Positions 17,500 to 24,281 of a stretch of DNA of 37,867 bases are shown piece by piece; the first letter of the stretch is position 1, and each line of letters opens with the position of its first letter. The position numbers and the translations under genes were made by a program. The notes beneath the pieces are model-generated. The model searched no databases. It saw only the letters and a list, made by a program, of their open reading frames with translations, and was not told the origin of the DNA. Where the stretch lies: positions 1-37,867 of the forward strand of contig JAEXZL010000060.1 in the NCBI GenBank assembly GCA_023451395.1, in the 5' to 3' direction. This DNA comes from Bacillota bacterium. Lineage in GTDB: Bacteria > Bacillota > Clostridia > Clostridiales > Clostridiaceae.

Positions 17500-18276
17500 T
17501 TATAATCTTTGCCTTAAAGCCTCAAACATTATCACTGAGGCTGCTACTGATGCATTAAGAGATTCTACCTCTCCAACCATAGGTATAATTGCCTTATAAT
17601 CGCAAAGGCTCATTATTTCATCACTTATTCCTGAAGCCTCATTACCAATGCAGATAACAATATTACCTGAGAGATTAAAATCATAAATGCTTTTATCTGT
17701 TTGTAAACTCGTTCCTATAAGCTTATAGCCCTTACTTTTAAGCAACTTAGTAAAGGTTAAATTCTCTTCCTCCAAGATTACCTGCATTCTAAATACCGAT
17801 CCCATAGTAGACCTTAGAACCTTTTCATTGAGATAATCTACAGTACCTTTAGTGCATATGACACCTTTTGCACCAACAGCCTCTGCTGTACGTATTATAG
17901 TGCCTAAGTTTCCAGGATCTTGTAGCTTATCAGCTAGTATATAAAGTCCATCTTCCACAACAGGGCTATTTATTTTAAGTTTAACCTCTGCTAGTATCCC
18001 CTGAGGTGTCTCTGTATCGCAAAGCTCATTAAAGAGTGAATCTTTTATAATAAGCAAGGAATGATCAAGCTCCCTTAGAAGCTTATCTTCCTTATTCTTT
18101 TCATAAAAGCCCAAGGCAACCACTATATGAAGAACATCACTCTTTGATTTTAACGCTTCTTCTACAAACCTATAGCCTTCTATAAGGTATTTATTATTAA
18201 GTTGTCTAAATCTTTTGCTTTTAAGCTTTTTTAATTCTTTATATAGCTTGTTATCCTTACTTTCTATATAGATCAA
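17500..18276 (-). CDS. SpoU/TrmH family RNA 2'-O-methyltransferase
   Basis: A 258-residue SPOUT methyltransferase with an N-terminal substrate-binding domain (about 1-95, starting YIESKDNKLYKELKKLKSKR) and the knotted catalytic domain (about 100-258). The three conserved motifs are present: the NLGTIIRTAEAVGA helix, VICIGNEASGIS and the IPMVGEVESLNASVAASV segment that forms the knot and SAM pocket. The layout resembles RlmB/TrmH-type enzymes that methylate ribose in rRNA or tRNA, but the exact nucleotide cannot be assigned. Start: TTG at 18276, six bases after GGAGG. It is the last gene of the ktrB-ktrA-trmH run, 14 bases after ktrA. Confidence 0.88.
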   Translation of the reverse strand: MIYIESKDNKLYKELKKLKSKRFRQLNNKYLIEGYRFVEEALKSKSDVLHIVVALGFYEKNKEDKLLRELDHSLLIIKDSLFNELCDTETPQGILAEVKLKINSPVVEDGLYILADKLQDPGNLGTIIRTAEAVGAKGVICTKGTVDYLNEKVLRSTMGSVFRMQVILEEENLTFTKLLKSKGYKLIGTSLQTDKSIYDFNLSGNIVICIGNEASGISDEIMSLCDYKAIIPMVGEVESLNASVAASVIMFEALRQRL

Positions 18277-18290
18277 ATATTTTCCTCCAT

Positions 18291-18953
18291 TTATTTGTTC
18301 AATTTTCTTTCCAGCTTAGCAATATCATCCGCTGATCCAACGGCAACCACAATATCATTAGGTAAGATAACGTCCTCTGCTCCTGGGGATACATTAACCT
18401 CTTCTGTATTTTTTATCGCAAGTATATTAATGCCATAATTGCTTCTGGTAGAAATATCTTTCAAGGATTTATTATGCCATTCCTTAGGTGGTTCAATTTC
18501 CATAATGCTGTAATCCGGTGACAACTCAATAAAGTCTAGGATACTTGAAGACAGAAGATTATGTGCCACTCTTACACCCATATCCTTCTCTGGTAAAACT
18601 ACTCTATCTGCTCCTATTTTTTGTAATACCTTGGAATGTAAATCACTATGTGCTTTAGCAATTATGTATTTAATGCCTAATTCTTTAACAAGAAGGGTCG
18701 CCATAACACTAGCCTGAATATTACTTCCAATGGTAACTACTGCTACATCAAAGTTTCTAATCCCTAAAGTCCTTAAAGCTGCTTCATCGGTAGCATCCAT
18801 CTGCACCGAATGAGTTACATATCCAGAAATCTCCTGAACCAAATCCTCATCCATATCTATGGCCAAAACGTCGTTGCCTAATTCATATAATGTTTTTGCC
18901 ACAGAAGTACCAAATCTACCTAATCCTATTACTACAAATTGTTTATTTGCCAT
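18291..18953 (-). CDS. ktrA: Potassium channel gating subunit KtrA/TrkA-type (RCK)
   Basis: A 220-residue cytosolic regulatory ring subunit for the KtrB potassium channel. RCK-N domain (about 1-135) has the nucleotide-binding GLGRFGTSVA loop and AIDMDED at the end of the second strand; the TrkA-C domain (about 140-220) ends the protein. RCK-C domains of some homologues bind cyclic-di-AMP, which is known for the family but not shown here. Start: the frame opens at TTG 18971, but AGAGGTG (18959-18965) lies between that codon and ATG 18953, so the ATG is used (MANKQFVVIGLG). The ribosome site overlaps the ktrB stop codon (18964-18966), suggesting coupled translation. Confidence 0.93.
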   Translation of the reverse strand: MANKQFVVIGLGRFGTSVAKTLYELGNDVLAIDMDEDLVQEISGYVTHSVQMDATDEAALRTLGIRNFDVAVVTIGSNIQASVMATLLVKELGIKYIIAKAHSDLHSKVLQKIGADRVVLPEKDMGVRVAHNLLSSSILDFIELSPDYSIMEIEPPKEWHNKSLKDISTRSNYGINILAIKNTEEVNVSPGAEDVILPNDIVVAVGSADDIAKLERKLNK

Positions 18954-18963
18954 ATTATCACCT

Positions 18964-20316
18964 CTATCCAACTATTATCCTATCTTCAGGGTATCTAATA
19001 TCCCCTTTATTTTTCTTTTTACTTCTTACTAGAGCAAGAAACACCGTTAATGGACCAACTCTACCGCAGTACATTGTAAATATAATTATTATTTTACCAA
19101 GTAAGGATAACCGTCCAGTTAATCCTATGGATAATCCTACTGTGCCGAAAGCAGAAGTACTTTCATAAAGAAGCTCTTCAAAGGATGCTCCTACTTCCGT
19201 AATAGATAAAAGCATAGTAACTGCTATGACTAAGAAAAGTCCAATAGTCACAATAGTAAAAGATTTATATATTGTATCCTTTGAAATCCTCTTTTTAAAT
19301 ATTTCAGTGTCCTCCTTACCCTTTATTACTGATAAGATTGTCATGATGAGCACCCCAAGGCTAGTTGTTTTTACACCCCCTGCAGTAGATCCTGGTGAAC
19401 CTCCCACAAACATTAATAGTATAGTAAGAAAAATACCAGCTGTTGACATAGCTGAAGTAGGTATGGAATTAAAACCTGCTGTTCTAGGTGTAACTGCTGC
19501 AAATAGTGCATTTGTCATTTTATTTCCAATGCTCATTGGCTTAAGGGTCATTGGATTATTATACTCAAAGATAAACATGAACAAAGTACCTACTAAAATA
19601 AGCATTAATGTCATCATTATTACAAACTTAGAGTGGGTAGACATTCTTTTAAAGCTTTTATAGTTATATATCTCTGACCACACCACAAAGCCTAAGCCAC
19701 CTATCACTATTAAAGCTGTAATGGTAAGTATAATAACCGGATTATCAGCAAAGTGACTTAAACTAGAAAAGTTACCCATTAAATCGAAGCCAGCATTACA
19801 GAAGGCTGAAATTGAGTGCCAAATACTATAGTAAATTCCCTTTCCAAATCCAAATTCCGGTATAAACTGTGTAGATAGGAGCATGGCACCTAATAGCTCA
19901 GCAGAAAATGTAAAAATTAAAACATATTTTGCAAGCTTTACTAGACCTTGAAGGTTAAAGGTATTCATTGATTCCTGCATTATAAGTCTTTCTTTTAAGG
20001 TTATTTTCTTTCCTAGAAGAAGAGATATCAAGGTAGCAAAGGCCATAAATCCTAAGCCTCCAATTTGAATTAAGACAATAATAACGGTTTTTCCAAAATA
20101 GCTCCAGTGTGTGCCAGTATCTAAGGTAACAAGGCCTGTGACACAAACAGCAGAGGTTGAGGTAAATAAACTATCTATAAAGTTTGTAGCTTCGCCATTA
20201 ACAGAAGAAATAGGTAGTGAAAGTAGTACTGCACCTAAAATTACCAAAGCTCCAAAGCCAATTGCTAAAATTTGTACAGAATTTAAGTTAATTTTTTTCA
20301 GCTTTTTAATCTCCAT
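18964..20316 (-). CDS. ktrB: Potassium channel subunit KtrB/TrkH-type
   Basis: A 450-residue integral membrane protein that forms the potassium-conducting pore of the Ktr system. It has the four-fold M1-P-M2 repeat of the TrkH/KtrB family. Filter-like P-loop motifs occur in order at TSTSAVCVTG, SAFCNAGFD, TPRTAGFNS and STSAFGTVG, each with the key glycine. Length matches KtrB (about 445-460). Start: the frame opens at 20337, but GAGGTGG lies just before the ATG at 20316, so that is used. It follows the rplT terminator by about 90 bases and leads the ktrB-ktrA-trmH group. I see no convincing promoter or ydaO-type riboswitch in the short gap. Confidence 0.94.
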   Translation of the reverse strand: MEIKKLKKINLNSVQILAIGFGALVILGAVLLSLPISSVNGEATNFIDSLFTSTSAVCVTGLVTLDTGTHWSYFGKTVIIVLIQIGGLGFMAFATLISLLLGKKITLKERLIMQESMNTFNLQGLVKLAKYVLIFTFSAELLGAMLLSTQFIPEFGFGKGIYYSIWHSISAFCNAGFDLMGNFSSLSHFADNPVIILTITALIVIGGLGFVVWSEIYNYKSFKRMSTHSKFVIMMTLMLILVGTLFMFIFEYNNPMTLKPMSIGNKMTNALFAAVTPRTAGFNSIPTSAMSTAGIFLTILLMFVGGSPGSTAGGVKTTSLGVLIMTILSVIKGKEDTEIFKKRISKDTIYKSFTIVTIGLFLVIAVTMLLSITEVGASFEELLYESTSAFGTVGLSIGLTGRLSLLGKIIIIFTMYCGRVGPLTVFLALVRSKKKNKGDIRYPEDRIIVG

Positions 20317-20406
20317 GTTTGCCACCTCAATTGTCATATATTATTACTTATTAATATACCACTATAATTAGAATATATAAATTATTTTGGAGAATATAGT
20401 CTTTTA

Positions 20407-20437
20407 TATAACAAAAATGCGACATATGTCGCATTTT
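20407..20437 (-). terminator. Intrinsic terminator after rplT
   Basis: A perfect 24-base palindrome (half site AAAATGCGACAT at 20414-20425) followed on the minus strand by TTTTTGTTATAT. It ends the infC-rpmI-rplT transcript three bases past the rplT stop. Confidence 0.9.
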
Positions 20438-20439
20438 AA

Positions 20440-20799
20440 TTAAAGATTTATTTGTTTTTTTGCTATCTCTACTAAATCTGCAAAGGCTTTAGGATCATTT
20501 ATTGCAATTTCGGAAAGCATCTTTCTATTTATGTCAATACCAGCTAACTTAATGCCATTCATAAATCTTGAATAAGATAATCCATTAATTCTTGTAGCAG
20601 CATTAATTCTAGCTATCCAAAGCTTTCTGAAATCTCTTTTTCTTAGTTTTCTACCTACATATGCATTTCTTAAAGCTCTTATAACAGACTCATTAGCTGT
20701 CTTGAAAAGCTTGCTTTTTCCGCCATAATATCCCTTTGCAAGCTTTAATACTTTTTTATGATTTTTACGAGCATTAACCGCTCTTTTAACTCTTGCCAT
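20440..20799 (-). CDS. rplT: 50S ribosomal protein L20
   Basis: A 119-residue L20, a primary binder of 23S rRNA needed early in large-subunit assembly. The highly basic N-terminal extension (MARVKRAVNARKNHKKVLKL) and the central FRKLWIARINAA and RFMNGIKLAGI segments are textbook L20. In Firmicutes L20 also binds the leader of its own infC-rpmI-rplT mRNA and represses it; a matching leader is present here (21594-21703). AGGAGGT precedes the ATG. It is the last gene of the operon, 24 bases after rpmI. Confidence 0.98.
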   Translation of the reverse strand: MARVKRAVNARKNHKKVLKLAKGYYGGKSKLFKTANESVIRALRNAYVGRKLRKRDFRKLWIARINAATRINGLSYSRFMNGIKLAGIDINRKMLSEIAINDPKAFADLVEIAKKQINL

Positions 20800-20823
20800 T
20801 TAACTAACCTCCTACTCCGTTGT

Positions 20824-21021
20824 TTATAGATATGGTAGTAATTTCTTCATGTTCTTTTCTTGAGTAGGTGAAACTAAAGCAGCTTTTCTTAAGTTTCTCT
20901 TTCTCTTAGAACTTTTCTTTGTTAAGATATGGCTTTTGAAGGCCTTAGATCTCTTTAATCTTCCACTACCTGTTTTCTTAAATCTCTTTGCAGCACCTCT
21001 ATGAGTTTTCATTTTTGGCAT
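20824..21021 (-). CDS. rpmI: 50S ribosomal protein L35
   Basis: A 65-residue, strongly basic L35 with the MPKMKTHRGAAKRFKKTGSG N-terminus, a component of the large ribosomal subunit. Length and sequence are typical. It sits between infC (20 bases upstream) and rplT (24 bases downstream) in the conserved three-gene operon. Confidence 0.98.
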   Translation of the reverse strand: MPKMKTHRGAAKRFKKTGSGRLKRSKAFKSHILTKKSSKRKRNLRKAALVSPTQEKNMKKLLPYL

Positions 21022-21041
21022 TATAAAATCCTCCTCTCAAG

Positions 21042-21557
21042 TTAAGCTTTCTTGGGAGCCAAAATCATAGTCATATTCTTCCCTTCAAGCTTAGAGGGTT
21101 TTTCAATGTTAGCTACATCTTCAAGCTTAGCAGCAAAATTCTTAAGTATTTTTTGCCCAATATGAGAATAATCTGCTTCCCTTCCCCTAAACCTAACGGT
21201 TACCTTAACTTTGTCTCCATCAAGTAAAAATTTTCTTGCATTATTTGCTTTAATGCTAATATCATGTTCTTCTATAGATGGACTAAATCTAATCTCTTTA
21301 ATACTAACAATCTTTTGTTTTTTCTTTGCCTCTTTTTCCTTTTTTGATTGCTCATAAATGAATTTACCATAATCCATTATTTTGCAAACAGGTGGTTTTG
21401 CATTAGGCGATATCATAACTAAATCTAGTTCCTTCTCTTCTGAAAGTTTTAAAGCTTCCCTAGAGGATAAAACTCCTAACATTGAACCATCGGCATCGAT
21501 TACCCTTATCTCTCTTTCCCTAATATCTTCATTAAGCAAATAGTTTTTATTATTAAT
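21042..21557 (-). CDS. infC: Translation initiation factor IF-3, probable AUU start
   Basis: A 171-residue IF-3. The N-terminal domain (about 1-75, with LLNEDIREREIRVIDADGS) and C-terminal domain (about 82-171, with IRFSPSIEEHDI and VTVRFRGRE) are complete. IF-3 checks the start codon and initiator tRNA on the 30S subunit. Start choice: there is no ATG, GTG or TTG at a suitable place. GGAGGTG (21564-21570) stands six bases before ATT at 21557-21555, giving INNKNYLLNEDI, the right length for IF-3. AUU starts on infC are known in E. coli and Geobacillus and let IF-3 repress its own translation. The frame is open farther upstream to 21629, but that extension reads through the leader terminator and is not expected to be coding. 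Confidence 0.95.
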   Translation of the reverse strand: MNNKNYLLNEDIREREIRVIDADGSMLGVLSSREALKLSEEKELDLVMISPNAKPPVCKIMDYGKFIYEQSKKEKEAKKKQKIVSIKEIRFSPSIEEHDISIKANNARKFLLDGDKVKVTVRFRGREADYSHIGQKILKNFAAKLEDVANIEKPSKLEGKNMTMILAPKKA

Positions 21558-21570
21558 ACTCTTCACCTCC
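21555..21570 (-). promoter_or_regulatory. Ribosome binding site and AUU start of infC
   Basis: GGAGGTG at 21570-21564, a six-base spacer, then ATT at 21557-21555. The strong site and ideal spacing select the non-standard start codon. The only nearby GTG lies inside the ribosome site itself. Confidence 0.8.
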
Positions 21571-21593
21571 GCTAATGTATGGGCATATAAATA

Positions 21594-21619
21594 TAAAAAG
21601 GACGGCATAAGCCGTCCTC
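21594..21619 (-). terminator. Attenuator hairpin in the infC leader
   Basis: On the minus strand GGACGGC (21617-21611), loop TTAT, GCCGTCC (21606-21600), then TTTTTAT. It would end transcription before infC unless prevented. Confidence 0.85.
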
Positions 21620-21703
21620 TAAATATCACAGTAATAATCTAAAGTAATATTAAAACCTAACTAGCAATGCTGTAAGGTGAGAAACGGCTGTTTCTGCTTG
21701 ACA
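21594..21703 (-). promoter_or_regulatory. Probable ribosomal protein L20 leader of infC-rpmI-rplT
   Basis: About 110 bases of untranslated leader lie between the promoter's expected start (near 21703) and a GC-rich hairpin with a T-run (stem GGACGGC/GCCGTCC), all ahead of infC. Size, position and the terminator fit the L20-binding autoregulatory leader known in Firmicutes. I did not fold it or match it to a covariance model. Confidence 0.65.
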
Positions 21704-21709
21704 TAAAGA

Positions 21710-21738
21710 ATTCTATCATTCATTTTTGCCTTTGTCAA
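21710..21738 (-). promoter_or_regulatory. Sigma-A promoter of the infC operon
   Basis: TTGACA (21733-21738), a 17-base spacer and TAGAAT (21710-21715) on the minus strand: a perfect -35, ideal spacing and a five-of-six -10. The -35 lies just seven bases past the ytxC-like stop codon. Confidence 0.85.
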
Positions 21739-21744
21739 CAAAAT

Positions 21745-22650
21745 TTATTCCTTTTGAAGCAATATTATTGTATTATCATTACACATAGAGCAATCAGTGC
21801 ATAATACAACCCTATCTCCAAAGACATTCTTAATTGTTTCTAGAAACTCCTTATTTCTGCAATTTTCCTCCTGATGCAGCACTACTCTTCTAGGGGAATT
21901 GCTTATGAGACCGCTTATTAAAATATCCTCTATATTTCCTACAGCACTTAACTTACTTTCAGAGATATCCTTTGTAAAATCCTCAAAGATGTTTTCTCCA
22001 TAGCTATCTAATACCCTATAGCTTCCAGCTTTATCAATATGAATATTCACCTCAAAAATCTTACTTTCCTGTATATCAACAAAATACTTCAAAAGCTTGA
22101 TAAATTCATTATACTCCTTATCTATCATATGCTTTTCCACCACTTTATCAACTATACTTTCCAGGTCAGCAATCAAATCTTTAATTCTAAAAGTTATAAA
22201 ACCGTTAATATTAATCTCCTGCTTTTCTTCAATACACTCTTTAATCTTTTCTATTATACTATTAATTCTATTCATGCAGTAGATGTAGCTCTCATCCATG
22301 CTAATGTTTTCGCCTCTAAGAATTTTAATGACCTTATCTTCTATCTCTATTAGCTCTTCATGTCTTAAGAAAAAATAGGTGTCTGATAGCAACTCATACA
22401 TTTCCTTTTTTCTATAATATTCTACAATTATTTTATAGAGAATATTGCTTATATAAAGATAAACCATCCTTTCTAAAGAATCATTATAGGCATTATCCTC
22501 GCATAATATTTTAATGAAGTGAGTATTACCTTCAATACTTTCAGAAATCCCTAACACTATATTCTTAGCTTTAAAATTTTGACGCATATTTTGTATATTC
22601 TCTATAATATTCATATCACCTTCATAGGCAAGCTTAAGAAGCATCATCAC
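21745..22650 (-). CDS. ytxC: YtxC-like putative sporulation protein
   Basis: A 301-residue protein resembling YtxC, a conserved Firmicute protein of unknown biochemical role listed among sporulation proteins. The recognisable block runs INGFITFRIKDL through VVEKHMIDKEYNEFIKLLKYFVDIQESK (about 148-195). The C-terminus holds a CTDCSMCN cysteine cluster (about 284-291) that could bind a metal. There is no signal peptide or membrane segment. Start: GTG at 22650, seven bases after AGGAG; an ATG immediately follows at 22647 and is the alternative. It lies directly upstream of the infC promoter, a neighbourhood where YtxC genes are commonly found. Function is not known. Confidence 0.75.
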   Translation of the reverse strand: MMMLLKLAYEGDMNIIENIQNMRQNFKAKNIVLGISESIEGNTHFIKILCEDNAYNDSLERMVYLYISNILYKIIVEYYRKKEMYELLSDTYFFLRHEELIEIEDKVIKILRGENISMDESYIYCMNRINSIIEKIKECIEEKQEININGFITFRIKDLIADLESIVDKVVEKHMIDKEYNEFIKLLKYFVDIQESKIFEVNIHIDKAGSYRVLDSYGENIFEDFTKDISESKLSAVGNIEDILISGLISNSPRRVVLHQEENCRNKEFLETIKNVFGDRVVLCTDCSMCNDNTIILLQKE

Positions 22651-22796
22651 ACCCTCACTCCTTTCTTAAATATAGTATGTATTTTAAAGAAATGTATATA
22701 CAAAATAATTTTAACAATTCTCGACAGAGACGGTATTTATTATCATGGATTTTTAGAATACAATAGTACTATATTAATTTAAAGGGAGTTAATAAA

Positions 22797-23492
22797 ATGA
22801 AAGTAATTGCTGACTGTAGACTTCTTCATGATGAGGAGGATTCCTTAAGATCTAAAGGATATGATATTATAAAATGTCCCTTAACAACTAAGGTTTATGA
22901 AGGGATATCAGGACATCCTGATATACAGCTTTGTATTCTTGAAAAAGGTAAGATATTAGTGCATAAAGATATTAATAATGACTTTAAAGCATCTATTTTA
23001 GCATCTGGAGCAGAGATATATGAAAGCGAAGCTTCACTGACTAGAGCTTATCCTGGAGATATAATATTAAATGCCTTATGCACTGAAAAGTATTTTATAC
23101 ATAATTTAAAGTACACGGATAAAAGGTTAAAATCTATGATATGTGAAAGAGAGATGATAGATGTAAACCAGGGCTATACAAAATGCTCCATACTCCCAAT
23201 AAATGAAAAAGCTTTTATAACCAATGACCCCTCCATAAAGTTAGCTTTAAAAGCTTATGATATAAAGGTCCTGCTTCTTCCTTATGGAGATATTCTCCTT
23301 CCAGGCTTCAACTACGGATTTATAGGTGGCTGTGGAGGCGTAAACCAAGAGGGTGAGCTTCTTCTTTTTGGAGATTTAAGCTGCTATAAATATGCCTCTG
23401 AAATTATGAGTTTTTTAATTAAAGAGGATGTAAAGCCAATATCACTTTCTAAAGGGCCCTTAAAGGACAGGGGTAGTCTTCTATTTTTATAA
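22797..23492 (+). CDS. DUF6873-like protein (possible guanidine-modifying-enzyme fold)
   Basis: A 231-residue cytosolic protein resembling the clostridial DUF6873 group, thought to share the five-bladed fold of amidinotransferases and arginine deiminases. Features that would fit are SGHPDIQLC (38-46, with His40 and Asp42), IHNLKY, a repeated ITNDPSIKLAL segment and GFIGGCGGVNQEG (174-186) with Cys179 near the C-terminus, where the nucleophilic cysteine sits in that superfamily. The complete catalytic set is not clear, so activity is uncertain. AAAGGGAG precedes the ATG. It is monocistronic, divergent from the ytxC-like gene, with a long perfect terminator. The assignment comes from memory of the family and should be tested by profile search. 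Confidence 0.55.
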   Translation: MKVIADCRLLHDEEDSLRSKGYDIIKCPLTTKVYEGISGHPDIQLCILEKGKILVHKDINNDFKASILASGAEIYESEASLTRAYPGDIILNALCTEKYFIHNLKYTDKRLKSMICEREMIDVNQGYTKCSILPINEKAFITNDPSIKLALKAYDIKVLLLPYGDILLPGFNYGFIGGCGGVNQEGELLLFGDLSCYKYASEIMSFLIKEDVKPISLSKGPLKDRGSLLFL

Positions 23493-23503
23493 AATTCCCA
23501 CTA

Positions 23504-23547
23504 AAATAAACCCCTTCTAGAATATGATTTCTAGAAGGGGTTTATTT
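23504..23547 (+). terminator. Long perfect terminator after the DUF6873-like gene
   Basis: A 19-bp perfect stem (AAATAAACCCCTTCTAGAA at 23504-23522 with its complement at 23529-23547) and a six-base loop. A- and T-rich ends make it usable from both sides. Confidence 0.88.
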
Positions 23548-23611
23548 GACAGTATCAATGTAACTTTCAATCCGCTAAAAGGTTATTTCAGCATAAATTT
23601 AAAAACTTTCA

Positions 23612-23765
23612 ATAATGAAGTATATGCTAGTGCCCAAGTGAAGTATTGCCCTAGAGTCGCTAAGTGATGTTAAGTGTTCCACCCATGACCTCAGACACTT
23701 CACCTTCCGAAGGAAAACTTCACTCACCGAAGGTGTACTTCACGTGCCCCAAGGCACACTTAGTT
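23612..23765. repeat. Degenerate short-repeat field (20-nt period, mini-hairpins)
   Basis: CTTCAC recurs at 23698, 23718 and 23738, exactly 20 bases apart. Each copy is followed by a different mini-palindrome: CCTT-CCG-AAGG, CACC-GAA-GGTG and GTGCC-CCAA-GGCAC. The left part of the field has the opposite orientation (GTGAAG at 23638, related TGAAG and AAGTG copies at 23614-23675), so the whole resembles a large imperfect inverted array. It lies between two terminators and codes for nothing I can support. Confidence 0.7.
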
Positions 23766-23766
23766 T

Positions 23767-23808
23767 CCAAAAAGAAAAGCAAGTCTCTCGACTTGCTTTT
23801 CTTTTTGG
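23767..23808 (-). terminator. Terminator of the tRNA operon, stem starting at the tRNA-Cys CCA
   Basis: A perfect 19-bp inverted repeat (CCAAAAAGAAAAGCAAGTC at 23767-23785, its complement at 23790-23808) with loop TCTC. On the minus strand the stem begins with the last two C-bases' region of the encoded CCA end of tRNA-Cys, so no spacer separates gene and terminator. Confidence 0.88.
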
Positions 23809-23879
23809 AGGCGCCACCCGGATTTGAACCGGGGATGAAGGTGTTGCAGACCTGTGCCTTACCACTTGGCTATAGCGCC
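23806..23879 (-). tRNA. tRNA-Cys (GCA)
   Basis: Cloverleaf with a 7-bp acceptor stem (GGCGCTA against TGGCGCC), loop CTGCAAC giving anticodon GCA, T-loop GGTTCAAATCC, discriminator U as expected for tRNA-Cys and an encoded CCA (23808-23806). It is the last gene of the Val-Phe-Gly-Cys operon. Confidence 0.97.
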
Positions 23880-23884
23880 ATATA

Positions 23885-23959
23885 TGGAGCGGAAGACGGG
23901 ATTTGAACCCGCAACTTTCACCTTGGCAAGGTGACACTCTACCGTTGAGTCACTCCCGC
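23885..23959 (-). tRNA. tRNA-Gly (GCC)
   Basis: Cloverleaf beginning GCGGGAGTGACTC, anticodon loop TTGCCAA (anticodon GCC), T-arm GCGGGTTCAAATCCCGT and an encoded CCA. Five bases separate it from tRNA-Cys. Confidence 0.97.
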
Positions 23960-23962
23960 ATA

Positions 23963-24038
<76 letters not shown>

Positions 24039-24041
24039 TTA

Positions 24042-24068
24042 GCTTTTAAGTCCCTAAGGCCTAAAAGC
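24042..24068 (-). other. Spacer hairpin between tRNA-Val and tRNA-Phe
   Basis: A 7-bp inverted repeat (GCTTTTA at 24042-24048, TAAAAGC at 24062-24068) with partial inner pairing fills the 36-base gap, while the other spacers in the operon are only three to five bases. It has no T-run, so it is more likely an RNA-processing structure than a terminator. Confidence 0.5.
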
Positions 24069-24074
24069 CAGTTA

Positions 24075-24150
24075 TGGTGGGAACAACAGGGCTCGATCCT
24101 GTGACCCTCTGCTTGTAAGGCAGATGCTCTCCCAGCTGAGCTATGCTCCC
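24075..24150 (-). tRNA. tRNA-Val (TAC)
   Basis: 76 bases beginning GGGAGCATAGCTCAG, anticodon loop CTTACAA (anticodon UAC), T-loop with GGATCGAGCCC and an encoded CCA. It is the first tRNA after a consensus promoter. Confidence 0.97.
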
Positions 24151-24168
24151 AAGATAACTACAAGTGAA

Positions 24169-24198
24169 ATTATAATATACTTCCATACCCCTTGTCAA
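24169..24198 (-). promoter_or_regulatory. Promoter of the Val-Phe-Gly-Cys tRNA operon
   Basis: TTGACA (24193-24198), 18-base spacer, TATAAT (24169-24174) on the minus strand: both hexamers are perfect. The -10 ends 18 bases before the mature tRNA-Val 5' end. Confidence 0.9.
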
Positions 24199-24281
24199 TA
24201 ACCTCTAAATCCTAAGATTAAGTTTTCCTAGTTCTAAGGTATATATAATTAAATATATTCAAGAAGGACTAAAAGTTTCAC

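Noticed and set aside
20317..20406. Cyclic-di-AMP (ydaO-type) riboswitch before ktrB
   Set aside because: Only about 90 bases separate the rplT terminator from ktrB, too short for that riboswitch, and I see none of its conserved blocks.
21558..21629. Upstream extension of infC to a codon at 21629
   Set aside because: It would translate through the leader's attenuator hairpin and add 24 residues absent from IF-3; GGAGGTG with ATT at 21557 is better placed.
23698..23757. CRISPR-like array suggested by exact 20-base spacing
   Set aside because: The constant part is only six to seven bases, the variable parts are palindromic rather than spacer-like, and no cas genes are nearby.
23664..23937. 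Open frames overlapping the repeat field and tRNA-Cys/tRNA-Gly on both strands
   Set aside because: They cross mature tRNA genes and a 19-bp terminator; no ribosome site or plausible protein.
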